This document shows, in pieces, positions 24,080-37,017 of a stretch of DNA of 64,000 nucleotides. The notes below the pieces were generated by a model that was not told where the DNA came from, made no database searches, and worked only from the letters and a program-made list of their open reading frames with translations. Source of the stretch: Adenanthera pavonina (Eukaryota; Streptophyta; Magnoliopsida; Fabales; Fabaceae); contig JAIVEN010000015.1 in assembly GCA_026686845.1 (NCBI GenBank), positions 3,363,001-3,427,000 on the forward strand. The letters run 5' to 3'. A program made the position numbers and the translations under genes. The first letter of the stretch is position 1. Each line of letters opens with the position of its first letter.

Positions 24080-24950
24080 TATATAAGTGGTGAGATTGGC
24101 GATTATATATCTCTGCCACCAAATCCTCTTCCTTTGGCCAGAAGAGCTAGGTAACAGTGGATAAGGGATGCACCTTCTCTAAATTACCATAAATTTATGT
24201 GGTCTAAAGGGAGGAGAACTACGGTTCAACCATTAGTATAGCCTTTGTCTGGGTCATACTAGTGAGTGGTGAGTGTAGTGGTATCCTAGAATCAATCTCC
24301 ACCTGTTGTTGGAAGGGAATTACTTATCAAGTTTATCTTATGATTGTAACTAGCCCGTGGTTCTAGCTGTAACAACCCTCATTATACTATCTTGGACTTA
24401 GTCTCGAGCTAATGGGAAGTGTACTTGAGCTGTGTGTAGGATCGAAGGGAACCAGGACATGAGAAAGGATCCAAACTAGACAAAAGCTAAAATTTAAAAT
24501 AGAGAAGGGCCATGTTGCAGTGAGATATAGGGTCGTTGTAGCAAGATACTCGAGATATTTCAAATTTTTCCAAGCCGAGAGTACTCGCATTGTGGAAAAC
24601 TTATTGGTGTTACGGCTAGAGTCACGAAAATCTTTTAAATCAAAACACGAATCAATCAGATGAACGAAAGAAATGGAGGAAGAACAACAGGAGCTCTGTT
24701 AGGGAAAAGGGTTTCCAACCTTGGGGAGCAATTTTCAAACCCTAGAAGATTGATTCTTGGTTGGTATGCAAATCTATACCTATTCTCATTTCTTTTCTCT
24801 ACGATTTTGAGTTGATTTTCGTGGGTGTGCATGGAAGTCCGTTTTTGGTTGATTTCCACCGATTAAAATGTGTGTAAATGGATTATTGAAGTGTGGTTTA
24901 GTGTTGTTTGTAACACCCTACCTCCTAACACCTCTAGAAATGACCAAAAC

Positions 24951-27900
24951 TAGACCTGCTAAAACGGGCCAGCCCGTCGTAAACGGGCCGGCCCGCCATT
25001 GGCCCATTTTTTGGCGGGCGGGGCGGGCTAGGGGACCCATAAGGGCGGGCTGGGAAATCCTCAGCCTACCCCGCCATACACGGGCTGGCGGGCCAAACGG
25101 GCCAGCCCATTTTTTTTTTCCTTCTTGTTTGGTTAAACTATCAATTTCCTATTTACTGTCATAAACTAATTGAGAACATCTATGAAATTTTTTTGCTTGT
25201 TGATACTTAAAGTCTTAACCATGATATATTAATACATAATAACTAAAATTATAAGACCAAATATCCAAATGACCAAATCCAAAGCAACATCAAGTCTTGA
25301 TACATAATAACACAAATGACCATCCAATTCATTCATCAAATATCACATTTGAAGCTTGTTGATCCGGATGAATATCAATCTTCAAATCATCATCATTCTC
25401 TCCATCATCATCTGAAGCAAACAAAAAGTAAAGATACATATCATTAAATATTATTTGGTAATCTTGAATGCTTATGCTTTTGATAAATATATATGAACAT
25501 GTAAGATAAATAAGATGACAATATAAATATATTACCATTAGTTTCAAATCCAAGCAACCAACTACGAGTACAAATAAGCGCTTGAACATTATCTGGAAGA
25601 AGTGAAGATCGATATTTTGTGAGAACACGTGAGCCAATGCTAAAGGCCGATTCACTAGCCACAGTGGTGATTGGAATACTAAGAATATCACATGCCATCC
25701 TTGAAAGAATAGGAAATCGATCTTTATTAGTCTTCCAAAAATTCAAGACATCTAATTCTGGAAATAATTGAGGCTCAAGTGGTGCTTCTTCCAAATAATA
25801 ATCCAATTCAGACTTTGCAATGGGAGTACCTCTGCTCCTAAAATTAATATAGCCCTACATCATAAAAAATAATTATAATTTTAAAGTACCAATTAGAAGA
25901 TAAAAAGAAGAAAAATAAAAATGTTAAGTCTTAAATAATTTGAAACTTACACCAAGAGCTTTAGTGAAAGTTTTGGAGCCATCTTTCTTAACCATAGTAT
26001 CATTCCTTGCACCATAGGTGGGATGAATTGGTACTTTTGAAAAACTTAAACTTGTTCCTCGTCCAACACCAATATCATTAGATGAAGATGAAGTACTCAC
26101 ATCTCTATATTGACCATAAATATAATATAACTTGCTCTTAATTGCTTCAACTTTATCTTGGCAAGTCTCAGAGTTAGGGTCAAGTAATGAATAAGAATAT
26201 TCTATCATTGCAAACTTCATTCGAGGATCAAGAACACTTGCAAGTGCAAGTATCATGTTGTAGTCACTCCAATACTTGTCAAATTTTCCTTTCATTCTTT
26301 GAGCCATTTTTCGAATATCATCATCATCATTATCCATGTTTTCTTTCAACAACAACTCAATTTTGGAAATTTGACTGAAATACATATTAGAAGTAGGATA
26401 AGATGACCCAGAAATCAAGTTTGTAATAACATCAAATGGCTCTAAGAAATTGCACATTAGCTCTGCTCTCCTCCACTCTGCATGTGATAGGCAAAACTTG
26501 TTATCATTTAAAGACAAAGTAGAAAATGCACGACGATATCTAATTCCACTTTCAAGCATTGCATAGGTGGAATTCCATCTAGTTGGTACATCTAATCGTA
26601 AGCCCATTGAGGTATCAATGCCGCCTACTTCATCAACACATTCTTTGAAACTAATCATTCTTGCCTCTGATGATTTCACATATTTAATGCTGTCTCGAAT
26701 TTTCTGCAAAGCATCACTAGTTATCTTTAAGCCATCTTGAACTATAAGGTTTAAGATGTGAGCACAACACCGAACATGAAAAAAAATCCCCATTGCATAT
26801 TAAGCTATTATGCAAACTCAACTTCTCCTTCAAAATATCTGGCATATTGTCATTGGCCGATGCATTGTCTAAAGTAATTGAAAACACTTTTTTCTCAATC
26901 CCCCAATCTATTAAGCAATCATATACCTTCTTTGATAATTCAATCCCTGAATGTGGAGGCTCCATCTTACAGAAAGCAAGAATTTTGCTATTAAGTTTCC
27001 AAGTTTCATCAACAAAATGAGCAGTTAGGCAAAGATATCCTTCAGAAGTTACCGCAGTCCAACAATCAGATGTTAAACATATTCTACCAAGAATCTTTGA
27101 CAAAATCTGTTTCAACTTTTCCTTTTGACTCAAATACAAGTTCAACACATCTGTCACAGCGGTTTGCCTACTAATATGCTTAACATCAGGATTCAACAAT
27201 GCATGAAGTTCTCTAATCCATTTATATTGAACAAAAGAATAAGGAAGATCATGTGCAATTATAGCCATTGAAATGGCCTCCCGTATACGCATTTGATCAA
27301 TTTTTCTAGACCTCACATTGCCTTCATGGTCCATGAACAACACACCAACATCATGAAATTTTGTGAGAGCTGGACATACTTTTATATGACGATTGAGATG
27401 TGAAGTACCATGTGATTTACCACCTGCTACATATTGTCTTCCACAACCATTACATTTTGCTACTTCTTGTCCCTTAGCATTATGTCCAGCTTTAGTGAAA
27501 TAATTCCAACAATCAGATGTGCAAGTTTTACTCCTTTTAGATTCTTGATTATGCACAGAACTACCATCAGTTCTTTTAGATCCAATTTGGGGTTCAATAT
27601 CAGCACTAGCATTCACATTATCAACCTCCAAATTACTAGGATCACCCACATTAACATTAGACATATTTTAATCTGCAAGAAACAAAAATAATACACTATT
27701 ATAACAACATAATATTTGTTCTAGTCCAACCAGCCTACATAGTAAATCTGTAAATATTAAGTCCAAGGCATCAATCGTAGTCCATAGATTTTAGCGACAA
27801 AATGGAGAATACCAAAAGGAATCAGTGACAAAATGGAGAATACAAAAGAAAAACTTATCGTTACAGGTGTGGTGCTATTGTTGCAGAGCTAGAGCAGAGA

Positions 27901-28688
27901 GGAGAGATTGAGACTGAGGACGTTGAACAGCAAATCAGTAATCAAGCTCGGTTGGCCGCATGGGTGAGGGACTGAAGATAAGAACACCGAACAAGTGGTG
28001 GAAGACAACAACACCGGACGCGAGTTGTACCCGTACGAGAAGGGATCTCAGATCTGTGATTGTGAGAGAGAGATTACGACCCTAGGACTCGGCACTCGCG
28101 AGTTGCAAATGAGATCGAAGTCAAGTGAGAGTGTGAGACCCAAGCTGCTAACAATGAGACCGTTAGACTGAGACCGAGACTAAGCGGAGCTGCGGAGGGA
28201 ACGAAGTCAAGAGTTAGGACTCACAGACTGGGCACTCGGCCACTCACAAAAGAGACCACAGGAGCAGACGGACGGCAAAGTTATGGACACAGCAGCGAAT
28301 GGATGGCCGATGGGCCGAGTGGGATTTGCAGATTCAAGTTTCAGGAAGAGAAGCGTCAAGGGAGTGCAGACTGACTGACGGACATGCGCGGTTCTTCACG
28401 ATTTCAGACTTCATTCAGTGGCTCACTTTTTCTTTCATCGGTCTAGGTTCTTCACGTGATGACTCTGACAAAGGTAAGGTCATCCACTTAACCTGTGAAC
28501 CATTAAGGCATTAACACATTAAGGTCATCCACTTACCGCGGGCTGGCCCGTTTTTTTTAGCGGGCTAGCGGGGTGGGCTCAAATTTTTCCACCCATTATG
28601 AAGCCTCTTGATTTTTCTAGCCTGCCTCGCCACTTTTAGCGGGCTAGGCGGGCTAGCCCGCGGGCTGCAGCCCGTTTTAGCAGCTCTA
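24951..28688 (-). mobile_element. hAT DNA transposon, complete ends, 3738 bp
   Basis: An 8-bp target duplication ACCAAAAC occurs at 24943-24950 and 28689-28696. The inverted ends are TAGACCTGCTAAAACGGGC and, from the right, TAGAGCTGCTAAAACGGGC (18 of 19 match). Subterminal zones of about 150 bp at each end hold many GGGC/GCCC words, which hAT transposases typically bind. A single transposase gene reads on the minus strand. 27690-28500 is the GC-richer 5' leader side. The intact ends and duplication mean the insertion is well preserved, but the transposase has a frameshift. Confidence 0.95.
25329..27664 (-). pseudogene. hAT transposase (zf-BED, RICESLEEPER-like) with one frameshift
   Basis: Nuclear transposase for the surrounding element. 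Predicted exons: 27664-25951, 25854-25536, 25411-25329, with GT-AG introns. Ignoring one extra base, this gives about 704 residues, a usual hAT length. N-terminal BED zinc finger: C71, C74, H89, H93 (CNGCGRQY...HLNRH). Catalytic-type Asp at about 200 (LTSDCWTAV) and 266 (ITLDNASAND). Then CCAHILNLIVQDGL, RWNSTYAMLE, and a C-terminal dimerisation block (LDVLNFWK, RMACDILSIPITTVASESAFS). The frame breaks at about 26775-26785, within a run of eight T on the coding strand where seven would keep frame. This could be a real mutation or a homopolymer sequencing error. Acidic tail DDDGENDDD in the last exon. Confidence 0.88.
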
Positions 28689-29883
28689 ACCAAAACCCAT
28701 AGAATCCAACTAAACGCAACCTAAACATCTCAAAACAACTTCCCACAACTTAAGAACAGCGGAAACAAACTCAAAAACACCAAAAACTAGGCTGGGGCTG
28801 CGGCCGTTACAATATCACCGTGGCTCTGGCCTCCTCTGCTTTCACTCGCTTCTGCCTCCACTGGCGCTGTGGTCTGCTTCCTGGCACCGCGGCGCCCCAT
28901 ACTAGTTTCCACACCAGCAAAAATTTGACGTCGGGGTGAACTTTCAACGCACATTGACCAAAACTCTTATAAGTCAATTCCGACTCTTATAAGTCAATCT
29001 AGTCCCAAACTATCCATAGGCACTACTTTCACCTCAATCCAAATCTGTATGGAGATTCTGGACCTCCAACACCGTTTTGGCCGCTTATTGACCAAAACTC
29101 AACATTAACCACCCCCAATTGCCACCAAAGGCAAATAGTTACTCAAAGACCATTCATACAGGTCTAAAACCCCCAAACCAACTTGTTCAAAGATGTTTCA
29201 TCTCAAAGGAACCACTCATCTGAGATTTGACCTCATTGAACCCTAACTTGACAAAACGGGCTACAGGCCCTTAAACACACCAACCAGGCCCAAAAACACC
29301 TTTCATCATACATAACACATACGACACATTTCCACATACAACCATCCATAACAATCCTCACTATGTCTTATATTCATTACAAAACCTTCTATCCTACTTG
29401 GTACAAAATACATTTTCCAAAATAGACATAAACTACATAGACCTAGTATTCCCACGTTCGTTGCTACTCCTTCGGCTTCTCCGGACTAGTGCCAGAACCG
29501 TCAACTGAAAGGTTAGTTCATGGGAGAGGGGTGTGAGACAATGTCTTAGTAACCGGGAACAAACAAACAAACACACACACACACACATATATATATCTCA
29601 CACAATTCATGAATGTAATGTGAAATGAATGGAATGCATGTCGCCCTCGCAGGGATCCCATCCTTATCCTCCCTAACATATATATATATATATTCATCAT
29701 ACATCATATCGTCATCACATTATCACCACCCAATAAGCCAAAGATCACAATCTCACAATGTCATGTGGTGATGTTAATGTATGATCATATAATCATCATC
29801 ATATCATAATGTCATGTATGCATTATGTCATGTCATGTCAATATCATCATCTCCAATCATCATAAACATAATCTAATTGTGTG

Positions 29884-29937
29884 CATACCACGATATATAG
29901 AAAACAGTACACACAAGCACATCCATATCGTGGTATG
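29884..29937. repeat. Perfect inverted repeat conserved inside the LTR family
   Basis: CATACCACGATAT (29884-29896) and ATATCGTGGTATG (29925-29937) form 13-bp perfect arms around a 28-nt loop. The same layout, with C/T and G/A differences, is found in the other LTRs at about 4170-4220, 15166-15215, 31230-31280, 46678-46730 and 48990-49040. Its role is unknown; position and conservation suggest a regulatory or structural element of the LTR. Confidence 0.8.
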
Positions 29938-32900
29938 AAAGAAACATGCATATTACACAAATATACGTACTGTCATACAACATAAACAATACAATATAAA
30001 CAAACACCCGGATACCTCAAATTGTCAATACCATGCTCACACGAGTTCCATAAGCTTTCTTGAACGCCAATTCCACGAATAGCCTTCTATGAGTAGTCAA
30101 ACAACCTTAACAATACCACAATACCTTAATTAACCATAAATATCAAATATCCAAATTCAACAATTCAACCACTTTAGGCCTAAAACAAGGTTCCAACACA
30201 CCTTTCATGCATCATTAAGCTCTTAGGGAGTATTCAAACACTAAACAATTCCACACACTTCGGATTCCCAAGAACTCTAACCAAAAATAATCTAGGGTTA
30301 AACTCAAATCATGCATGAACCTTTCAAAACTCACATCCAAGGAACAAGAATACCAAAACACACTTCCTTAACCCCATTTCATCCATTTCAATTAGTGGAT
30401 TTCAGTCAAAACCGACGATCCAAACTTATAACCGAAAAACCCAAATTTCAATCGAAGAAAATAGAGAGAGAAGAGTAAAAATCACTTACCAACTTAAATC
30501 CAAGCTTCCAAGGTCCGAAAATCTCTCCAAGATGCCGGAAATCTCGAACCATAGCAGAGATCCTTGTTCTTCTCTGTCGCTCCCTTCATTTTCTTTCTTT
30601 CTATTTATTCGAAATGATCCGAATTTAAACAAAAATCCCGAATCTCGCCACGACACCACTAGTTTCAGCTGAAACAATGCCATTGGACACGCTCTTGCCG
30701 TGACAGCCCTGTATCTCACCGCGGTGTGGAGCTCTTTTAAACTCCATTTAAACCTTCCTCCGTCCTGTTTTCCTCCGGCCATGCACACCATGCCAAACAA
30801 AGTCATGAGGGGTATTACATTGTTAAAGTTTGGGTGTGAGTTTTAGAAAGATTATACATGATTTAGGGTGAGCCCTAGGTTGATTTTGGTTGAGGTAGTT
30901 GGGAATCCAAGATGTATGAGGATGATTATGATATGGATGATTAATTAGAGCCCATTAGTGTGTAATTATGTTGTTAGAACTATGAGCTAAGCTTGAACGA
31001 TGAAATTATGAGTTATGGATTGTTATATGTTTTATGTTAATTGGAGATATTGTAGTGTTAATTGGATAACTAGAGGTGACCCGACTTGTATTCAGTGTTA
31101 AGATGGTGGGTTTAGTCCGTGTGTATGATGTCGGCGACTTTAGGTAATTGGGGGTTGTTTTTATATGTTATTTGTTATTTGTTGATTGTATTTATATGTA
31201 TATACATATATATATATGCATGCTCCCGTTCATATCATGATATTGTTATGTGTGTGTATGGTTTTCCTACATATTGTGGCATGTACACAGCTAGATGAGA
31301 TAGTTTTCATAATGATTACATAGTGATATATATATATTGACGTGGCATTATGTGATCTCATAGTATGCTAGCATGACATTGATGAATATGATAATGATGA
31401 TGATTGTATAGTGACATGGCATGAACATTATCATCACATGTACATTGTGAGAAATGGTGGATCGAGTGATAATAGCGAGTTAGACATGGTGGATCGAGTG
31501 ATAATATGATATGGCGAAATAAGGAAGGGATCCCTTCCGCTAAATCCTTTCCTATGGCCTGGAGAGTTAGACAACAATGGACTGCACTTTCTTTAAATCA
31601 TGACTAATTCAAAGTGGTTCAGGTGAAAGTAAGTCACAGTCCAAGTACTAGTGTGACTTTTGGCCTGGTGCACTAGTGTGAGGTGAGCTTGGTGACATCC
31701 CAGAATTAGTCTTCACTGACTGTTGAAAGGGAGTCACCTATTGGAAATGTCCTCTCATAATGCTAGCCTGTGACTCTAGCCGTCTATGAGGAAGACATGT
31801 ATATCATGACATTGTGCATTGCATTGTACCATATGCATAATTGTGTGTTGATGATATAAGTTGCCTATGTTTGTGTCCTCGGTTACTGAGACTTTGTTTC
31901 ACACCTCCCTTCATGACTAACATTTTAGGTGAAGACTCTAGCACTAGTCTGAAGAAGACTAAGAAATTGCAATTCTCTTCACATGGGAATATCCAAGCAT
32001 AACGAGTAGTTACGCATTCTTCAGTTTATGTAATATTGTGTTAAGTATGTTGTTGTTTGGTTGCCTATATAAGCATTCCTGGGAACTATTGTTGGTATGT
32101 AGTATGATGACGTTGTGTAGATGATGTTAAGTGATGACGAAGGGTATATTTGTGGCTATATGCCAAGTTCATGGTTGATATGCATGCAAAGTGACATATG
32201 ATTGTAGACCCCGGTATGGGTCAATTTGTGTAGGTGAGTGTTGAAGGTGTATGTTAAGCTTAGTAGGTCGTGTGGGTAGCCCAAAATGGGTTTTGAATCT
32301 AGTATGCGTGTTTTGGGCATGTAGCTCATTATGTGAAATTGGAGTTCAAGGGAATTAAAACTCAGAAGAGGGATTTTCTCAGGGTAAAACCTCCCTAAAC
32401 AGGTTAGTTGTGTGAATTATGACCTATGCCAATGGTCCTCAGGTGTTAATTTGCCTTTGTTGGCAATTGGAGGAGGTTTGTTGTGAGTTTTGACTGAAAA
32501 GTGACCAAATTAGTCACGGTTATCCAAAATCTCCATATGGAGATGGATTTAAGTGAAATTAGTGTCTATGTATAAATTAGGATGAGAGTGACCTGTAGGA
32601 GTTAGAATCAGGTCAATCGGAGGTCGGAGCACGAAATTGTGCGTTTCGGAAGTTTGCCTGAAAAATTAGCAATTTACTGATACAAGTTCTGATACAGGTG
32701 CCACGGTGCCAGAAGTTTGATCGTGGCACCAAGTGATTCTATTTCCCCCACACTACAGTAGTACTGTAATGGCCATGGTGCCATCCTATTATACCTTTTT
32801 GAGGCCACGACGTTACTATAGCTAACCATGGCTGCAGTACTGTTCCAGTCTGATTCGAAGTTTTCTGCGTTTCTGAAGGTTGAGGCGGTCTTTTGGGGTG

Positions 32901-33942
32901 TTTTGGAGGTAGGTTGTTACACTAGCTGTGTATGAAAGGGAATATTCATACCATTGCATCACATCATACACATATATTGGTTATATTGTTTATATGTTGC
33001 TTATTGTGTGTATCCTCGGCTACTAAGACTCTATCTTACATCCTTTATGGTTAATATTTTAGGAGAAGATTTTAGCACTAGCTTGAGGAGGAGTAAGGAG
33101 TCTTAGCTCTCCTTCACACATGAATATCCAAATTTAACTGGTAGCTTTATGTTATTGGTTTATGCAATGGATTGTGTCAACTAGTTTAGTGATGTATGTA
33201 TTGCCTATCATTTGTATCCTAGGGATGTTGTAGTGTATGTGGTGGTATGTATTTGGTAGAATGATGAGGATATATGTTGATGTGGTAAAATGCCAAGTTT
33301 GTGACTATGATGCCATGTGTATTGATTCGAGACCCCGATATGGGTCAATATGTGTTGGTGCATGTGAGTGTCTTCATTAGGCTTAGTGTACCTCGTTTGT
33401 GAGCCCAATATGGGTATGAAACGGGCATATAGCCTATTGGTTTGATTTAGGGTTCCGGGAGGTCAAAACTTGGAGGAGCAGTTTCTCTAGGGTAAAACTT
33501 TCTTGGACAAGTTTCTCGTGTCAAATGTGACCTGTGGAAATGGTTTTGTGCTACCAATTGATTATTGGTGGCATTTTGGGGGTATTAAGTTCTTAGTTTT
33601 GGTCAAAAAGCGAATAAAATGGTCTGTAGTGTCCAAAATCTTCATGCGAAAGCATTTTGAAATGTAGGTAGTGTGCATAGTTAGATTAGGAGTATATTGA
33701 CCTATATGAAGTGGAATCAAGTTAATTAGAGGTTGAAATGTAAAGTTATGCAAATCGGAAGTTCATCGAAAAAATCTGTATTTTGCCAGGTGCTACTGCC
33801 TTCTACCTTCTTCCATCTAGAGTTGTCTCACACCACGGTGGTACTGTAGCAGGCCACAATGTCATTCCATATTTTTGTTCAGTTTGGATATTTTGAGTAT
33901 TTTTTGTGGTGGATTTTTTGGTTTTATTTGTAGGATGTTACA

Positions 33943-34640
33943 CAGTCTCCCCCCCAAGCTATGCTATGTCCTTAACCCTAACTTGGAAATTTAACAATCC
34001 AGAAAAAAAATCAAACATTAAACTTAGAATTATAAAATGCCTAAACATGTCCCAAAAGGAATACAAATGAGACAAGAATATCCCCTAGAGTATAAATTTT
34101 TCATAGAAGGATTTGCAGCTCGAGTCAAATTCACTTCTACATGCTTCTCCTTAAAATCACTCCAAGAATGCTTAAAATAATGTTTTAATTTCAGCCTATT
34201 AAGGTAAGGTTTGTGTGTCTTTAACTGTCATAAAGCTTCCCATTTAAAATAGAACAATGAAATCTAGTCCAACAAGTCTCTGGAGCTCCAAAACACGTCA
34301 ATTTTGTGTCTCTTTGAAATTGACCTAACACTGGATGACCTCAGAATCGGCATCAGGTCGCCTTTTCAATGCGTGTGAATTGATCCATCCTTGGGTGGTA
34401 GACAACTACTGCCTGTTCTCGTTCAAATTGGCACTGGTCATCTTCTAGTTGAAACATGATTGGCACTGAAACAGGCACCAGTTTATCCTTCTTTGTTTAT
34501 TGGTTTTGGTGACAAAGAGTTGGTTTTGCACATCGTTCTCTTCATCCACAACTTTGTTCTGTCATAATTTTGTGTGTTTTGGCCTAGAATCCTACATGTT
34601 TTAGCTCACTAAGTCCAGAAGTGCAATCAAATCACAATAT
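33943..34640 (-). mobile_element. Remnant of retrotransposon internal region ending in a polypurine tract
   Basis: Minus strand reads '...agcttgggggggagactg' directly before the LTR start TGTAACATCC. This is the only place in the window where internal retrotransposon sequence seems to join an LTR. The segment upstream (to about 34640) has no readable gag or pol frame; its extent is a guess from base composition. Confidence 0.45.
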
Positions 34641-35117
34641 GAATGAATTTAATTTTACTTTATATATTGTTCAATTTAGAGCTCATACGTGAATATTTTA
34701 TAAATATAAAATGGATACATTAGTACTATCTTATTAATTTGATACAATCTAGCAAATAAGGCTTTAATACATTGAAGTCTTCAATGAGCATTAGGGATTT
34801 TTAAATGAGGTATTACCCTCTTGCCCTGCCCTCTAAATCCAATCCTAATCCAATAAATGCTTTTAATTCTTTTATCATCATCATAAGAAGTGGAATCCAA
34901 CTAATTTATTTGTTTGTTTTTGCAAATGAAGATATCATTTGCATTGGTAGTGCGTGGAGAAGTCCCGTGGTTCTTTGTGAAAAGAAGATCAAATGTATAT
35001 ATAGAGAAACTTTTCATAATTATATATATATATTCAAAAGAAAGTGATTTGTATATGGATGGATGTGGATTTTCTACACTTGAAAAAAAGAGCAAAGAGA
35101 TGCTGGCTGCAAATGTA
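34641..35117. other. Gene-free DNA
   Basis: AT-rich; short overlapping frames on both strands at 34805-35141 look like chance. Nothing else seen. Confidence 0.45.
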
Positions 35118-35383
35118 CTTCCTCTATCCCATTTTATTTGATGTTTTAAGGTTTTTCATAGAGGCCAATAAAATTATTAAATGACTTATATTATAGTAAA
35201 ATTTAATAGTATTTTACTAAAATATTCTTAAATTAAATGCTAAAAGAAGACTTATATTTCATGTACTATTGTTTTTAATGAAGGATAAAAAAGTAAAGAG
35301 GATAACTAATGCTTTATTAGTAATGTAAAATGATAGATAAATTAAAATATTTAAAATTCTATAAATAAAATAGGATGAATGAG
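35118..35383. mobile_element. Stowaway-type MITE, 266 bp
   Basis: It is flanked by TA (35116-35117, 35384-35385). The ends are CTTCCTCTATCCCATTTTAT and, from the right, CTCATTCATCCTATTTTATT. The interior is related to 57986-58237 ('acttatatt...actattgtttttaatgaag', 'aaattaaaatatttaaaa'). No coding capacity. Confidence 0.85.
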
Positions 35384-35650
35384 TATCCCTTAAGATTGAT
35401 TTTACTAATATTATAGTGCCACGCCACTCGATCGTCCTTTGTGAAGCTCACACCCTCTTCTCCCATGCATGTCTTCTAGATCTTTGCGTTTCATCGGAGG
35501 TCCTCTAAGGAAGTGCCTGTACTTGTCTTACCCAGCTGCTTTGTGCTAAATGTAACCCTCCCCAATACAAGATTTACTTTTTAATTTTTTTTTCTTTTAA
35601 CGAGGCACATTTCTTTAAACTTACATTAGTTAAGATTAGGAAAGATATTA

Positions 35651-35945
35651 TTTCTCTATTCCCTATTATAAGTCATATTTATCTACCTTACATATATCTA
35701 GGAAATTAATTGAAAGTCTTGATATTTTCAAAAATTACTCTAGCTTTTCAAAATTATTTTCATTAAATTATAATTCATCTTAAATGTATCTCTTTAAATC
35801 TCTTTTAACTATAACTTTTTTTGTTATTCCCAAGAAGGGTAAAAGTGAAAAACAAATATTAAATGATGTATAGATTTTATAAATGACTTACATTTTGAAA
35901 TCTTAACCTTTCAAAAATATGTCTTATAATAGGAAATAAAGGAAG
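35651..35945. mobile_element. Stowaway-type MITE, 295 bp
   Basis: TA lies outside both ends (35649-35650, 35946-35947). Inverted ends: TTTCTCTATTCCCTATTATA and, from the right, CTTCCTTTATTTCCTATTAT, continuing as AAG(T/A)CATA. No coding capacity. Confidence 0.8.
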
Positions 35946-35947
35946 TA

Positions 35948-37017
35948 CTTTATAAGACTCTTGACTTTAAGCCAATACTATTTAATTTAATTTTTAAATG
36001 GAAAATATCATATAATAAATTAATTTTATTTTACTTGATATAATACTGGTAATTAAGAAATTCCAGGTATCCGAGCAATGTTATTAATTTTTAAAATTCT
36101 CAAAAAATCCCCAAAAAGGAGTTGTTCTTTTATTGATCTGATTAGGGGTCGTATGGAGACGGCATATAAAGTTCTCATTATTCTTCCACATTTCGTGTGA
36201 AGCTATCGATGACAACTGTGAAGACGTTTCAGATTTCAGAATTATGCGCCAGAATATACACACACACACACATATAATGAACATATAATGAAGTTATGAG
36301 GTTGACCAAATGTATATATATTTAAGTAGTCTTTCTTTTCTTGTCATAAAAAAACTTGTTATTGTATCAGAGCTAATTCAATTTTTTTTTTTGTCAACGA
36401 GCTAATTCAATTCAAGGCACGTTTAATATATTTCTGTTGTGTGTCCACTAGTTAGGGGTAGATAGCAACGATATATCTGCGCTTTATCCTAATATTGTCC
36501 TTGAATTAAAATGTTGTATGTTTGCGTTATATGCTTCATCTTTGTGCTTATCCCTGTATAAAACTATCAATAGTGCGTATGTTGTAAATTTGATAGATAT
36601 AAAGGTAAAGATAAAAGCCAGACAGATTATCTTAATCAATCAAGTAAGTTTTGAAGTTCATGAATGCAAGGAAAACAATAATGATGATGATAAGTTGCTG
36701 TTGCTGTTGAAAATTAAGAAACAAACAAAATGACCGCAATTATTGCCTTAACACTATCATCAGCAAAGCTCCAGATTGGCTAGATAATCTTTTTGGACGT
36801 CAATGATGTTTGCAACAAGCCAACTAGTCTATATAATAAAATAAAATTAGTATACTGAGAAATTATTGCCTGCAAGGCCAAACCACAGTATAAGAAGTTC
36901 TGTATCACCAGCTTTTTTGTCCCAGGCTTCACACATTCCCACCAGTCAGAACCATCAACCCCCCTCCGAATATTCAGTCTTTGAATATTTTGCTGTTTCA
37001 AAAATTTGCCAGAAACC
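35948..37017. other. Upstream region of the receptor kinase gene
   Basis: AT-rich with a (CA)n tract at about 36256-36271 and a short poly-T at about 36380. I see no convincing TATA box close to the ATG. Frames at 36518-36733 and antisense 36780-37307 are not supported as genes. Confidence 0.45.

Larger units (their letters stand above)
24909..30819 (+). mobile_element. Solo LTR (about 2.17 kb without the hAT), third layer of the nest
   Basis: It begins TGTAACACCCTACC at 24909 and ends GGGGTATTACA at 30819, with a perfect 5-bp duplication TTGTT at 24904-24908 and 30820-30824. The hAT element at 24951-28688 splits it 42 bp from its left end. Orientation is opposite to its host LTR. The right part has a GC-rich zone (ggcaccgcggcgcc, about 28885), the conserved inverted repeat at 29884-29937, and CA/TA microsatellites at about 29572-29595 and 29681-29692. 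No internal domain. Confidence 0.92.
24368..32921 (-). mobile_element. Solo LTR (about 2.64 kb without insertions), second layer of the nest
   Basis: It begins TGTAACAACCCTC at 24368 and ends GGTTGTTACA at 32921. A perfect 5-bp target duplication CTAGC lies at 24363-24367 and 32922-32926. The LTR at 24909-30819 interrupts it. The body carries the family inverted repeat at about 31230-31280 and (ATG)n-type words. It has no internal domain, so it is a solo LTR formed by LTR-LTR recombination. Sense is inferred as minus. Confidence 0.9.
24080..33942 (-). mobile_element. Truncated LTR (minus sense), outermost layer of a four-level nest
   Basis: The left part (about 24080-24367, 'ctgccaccaaatcctcttcc ... 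cccgtggttctagc') and the right part (32927-33942, 'tgtgtatgaaagggaatattc ... gtaggatgttaca') are contiguous in other family members. The LTR at 24368-32921 interrupts them. It ends GATGTTACA at 33942, followed by CAGTCTCCCCCCCAAGC: read on the minus strand this is a polypurine tract then TGTAACATCC, the junction expected at a 3' LTR. The LTR is broken at about 24080. Confidence 0.75.

Noticed and set aside
37006..37017. Longer receptor kinase start at 37006
   Set aside because: The codon there is TTG, not ATG; the first in-frame ATG is 37018, which still precedes a good signal peptide.
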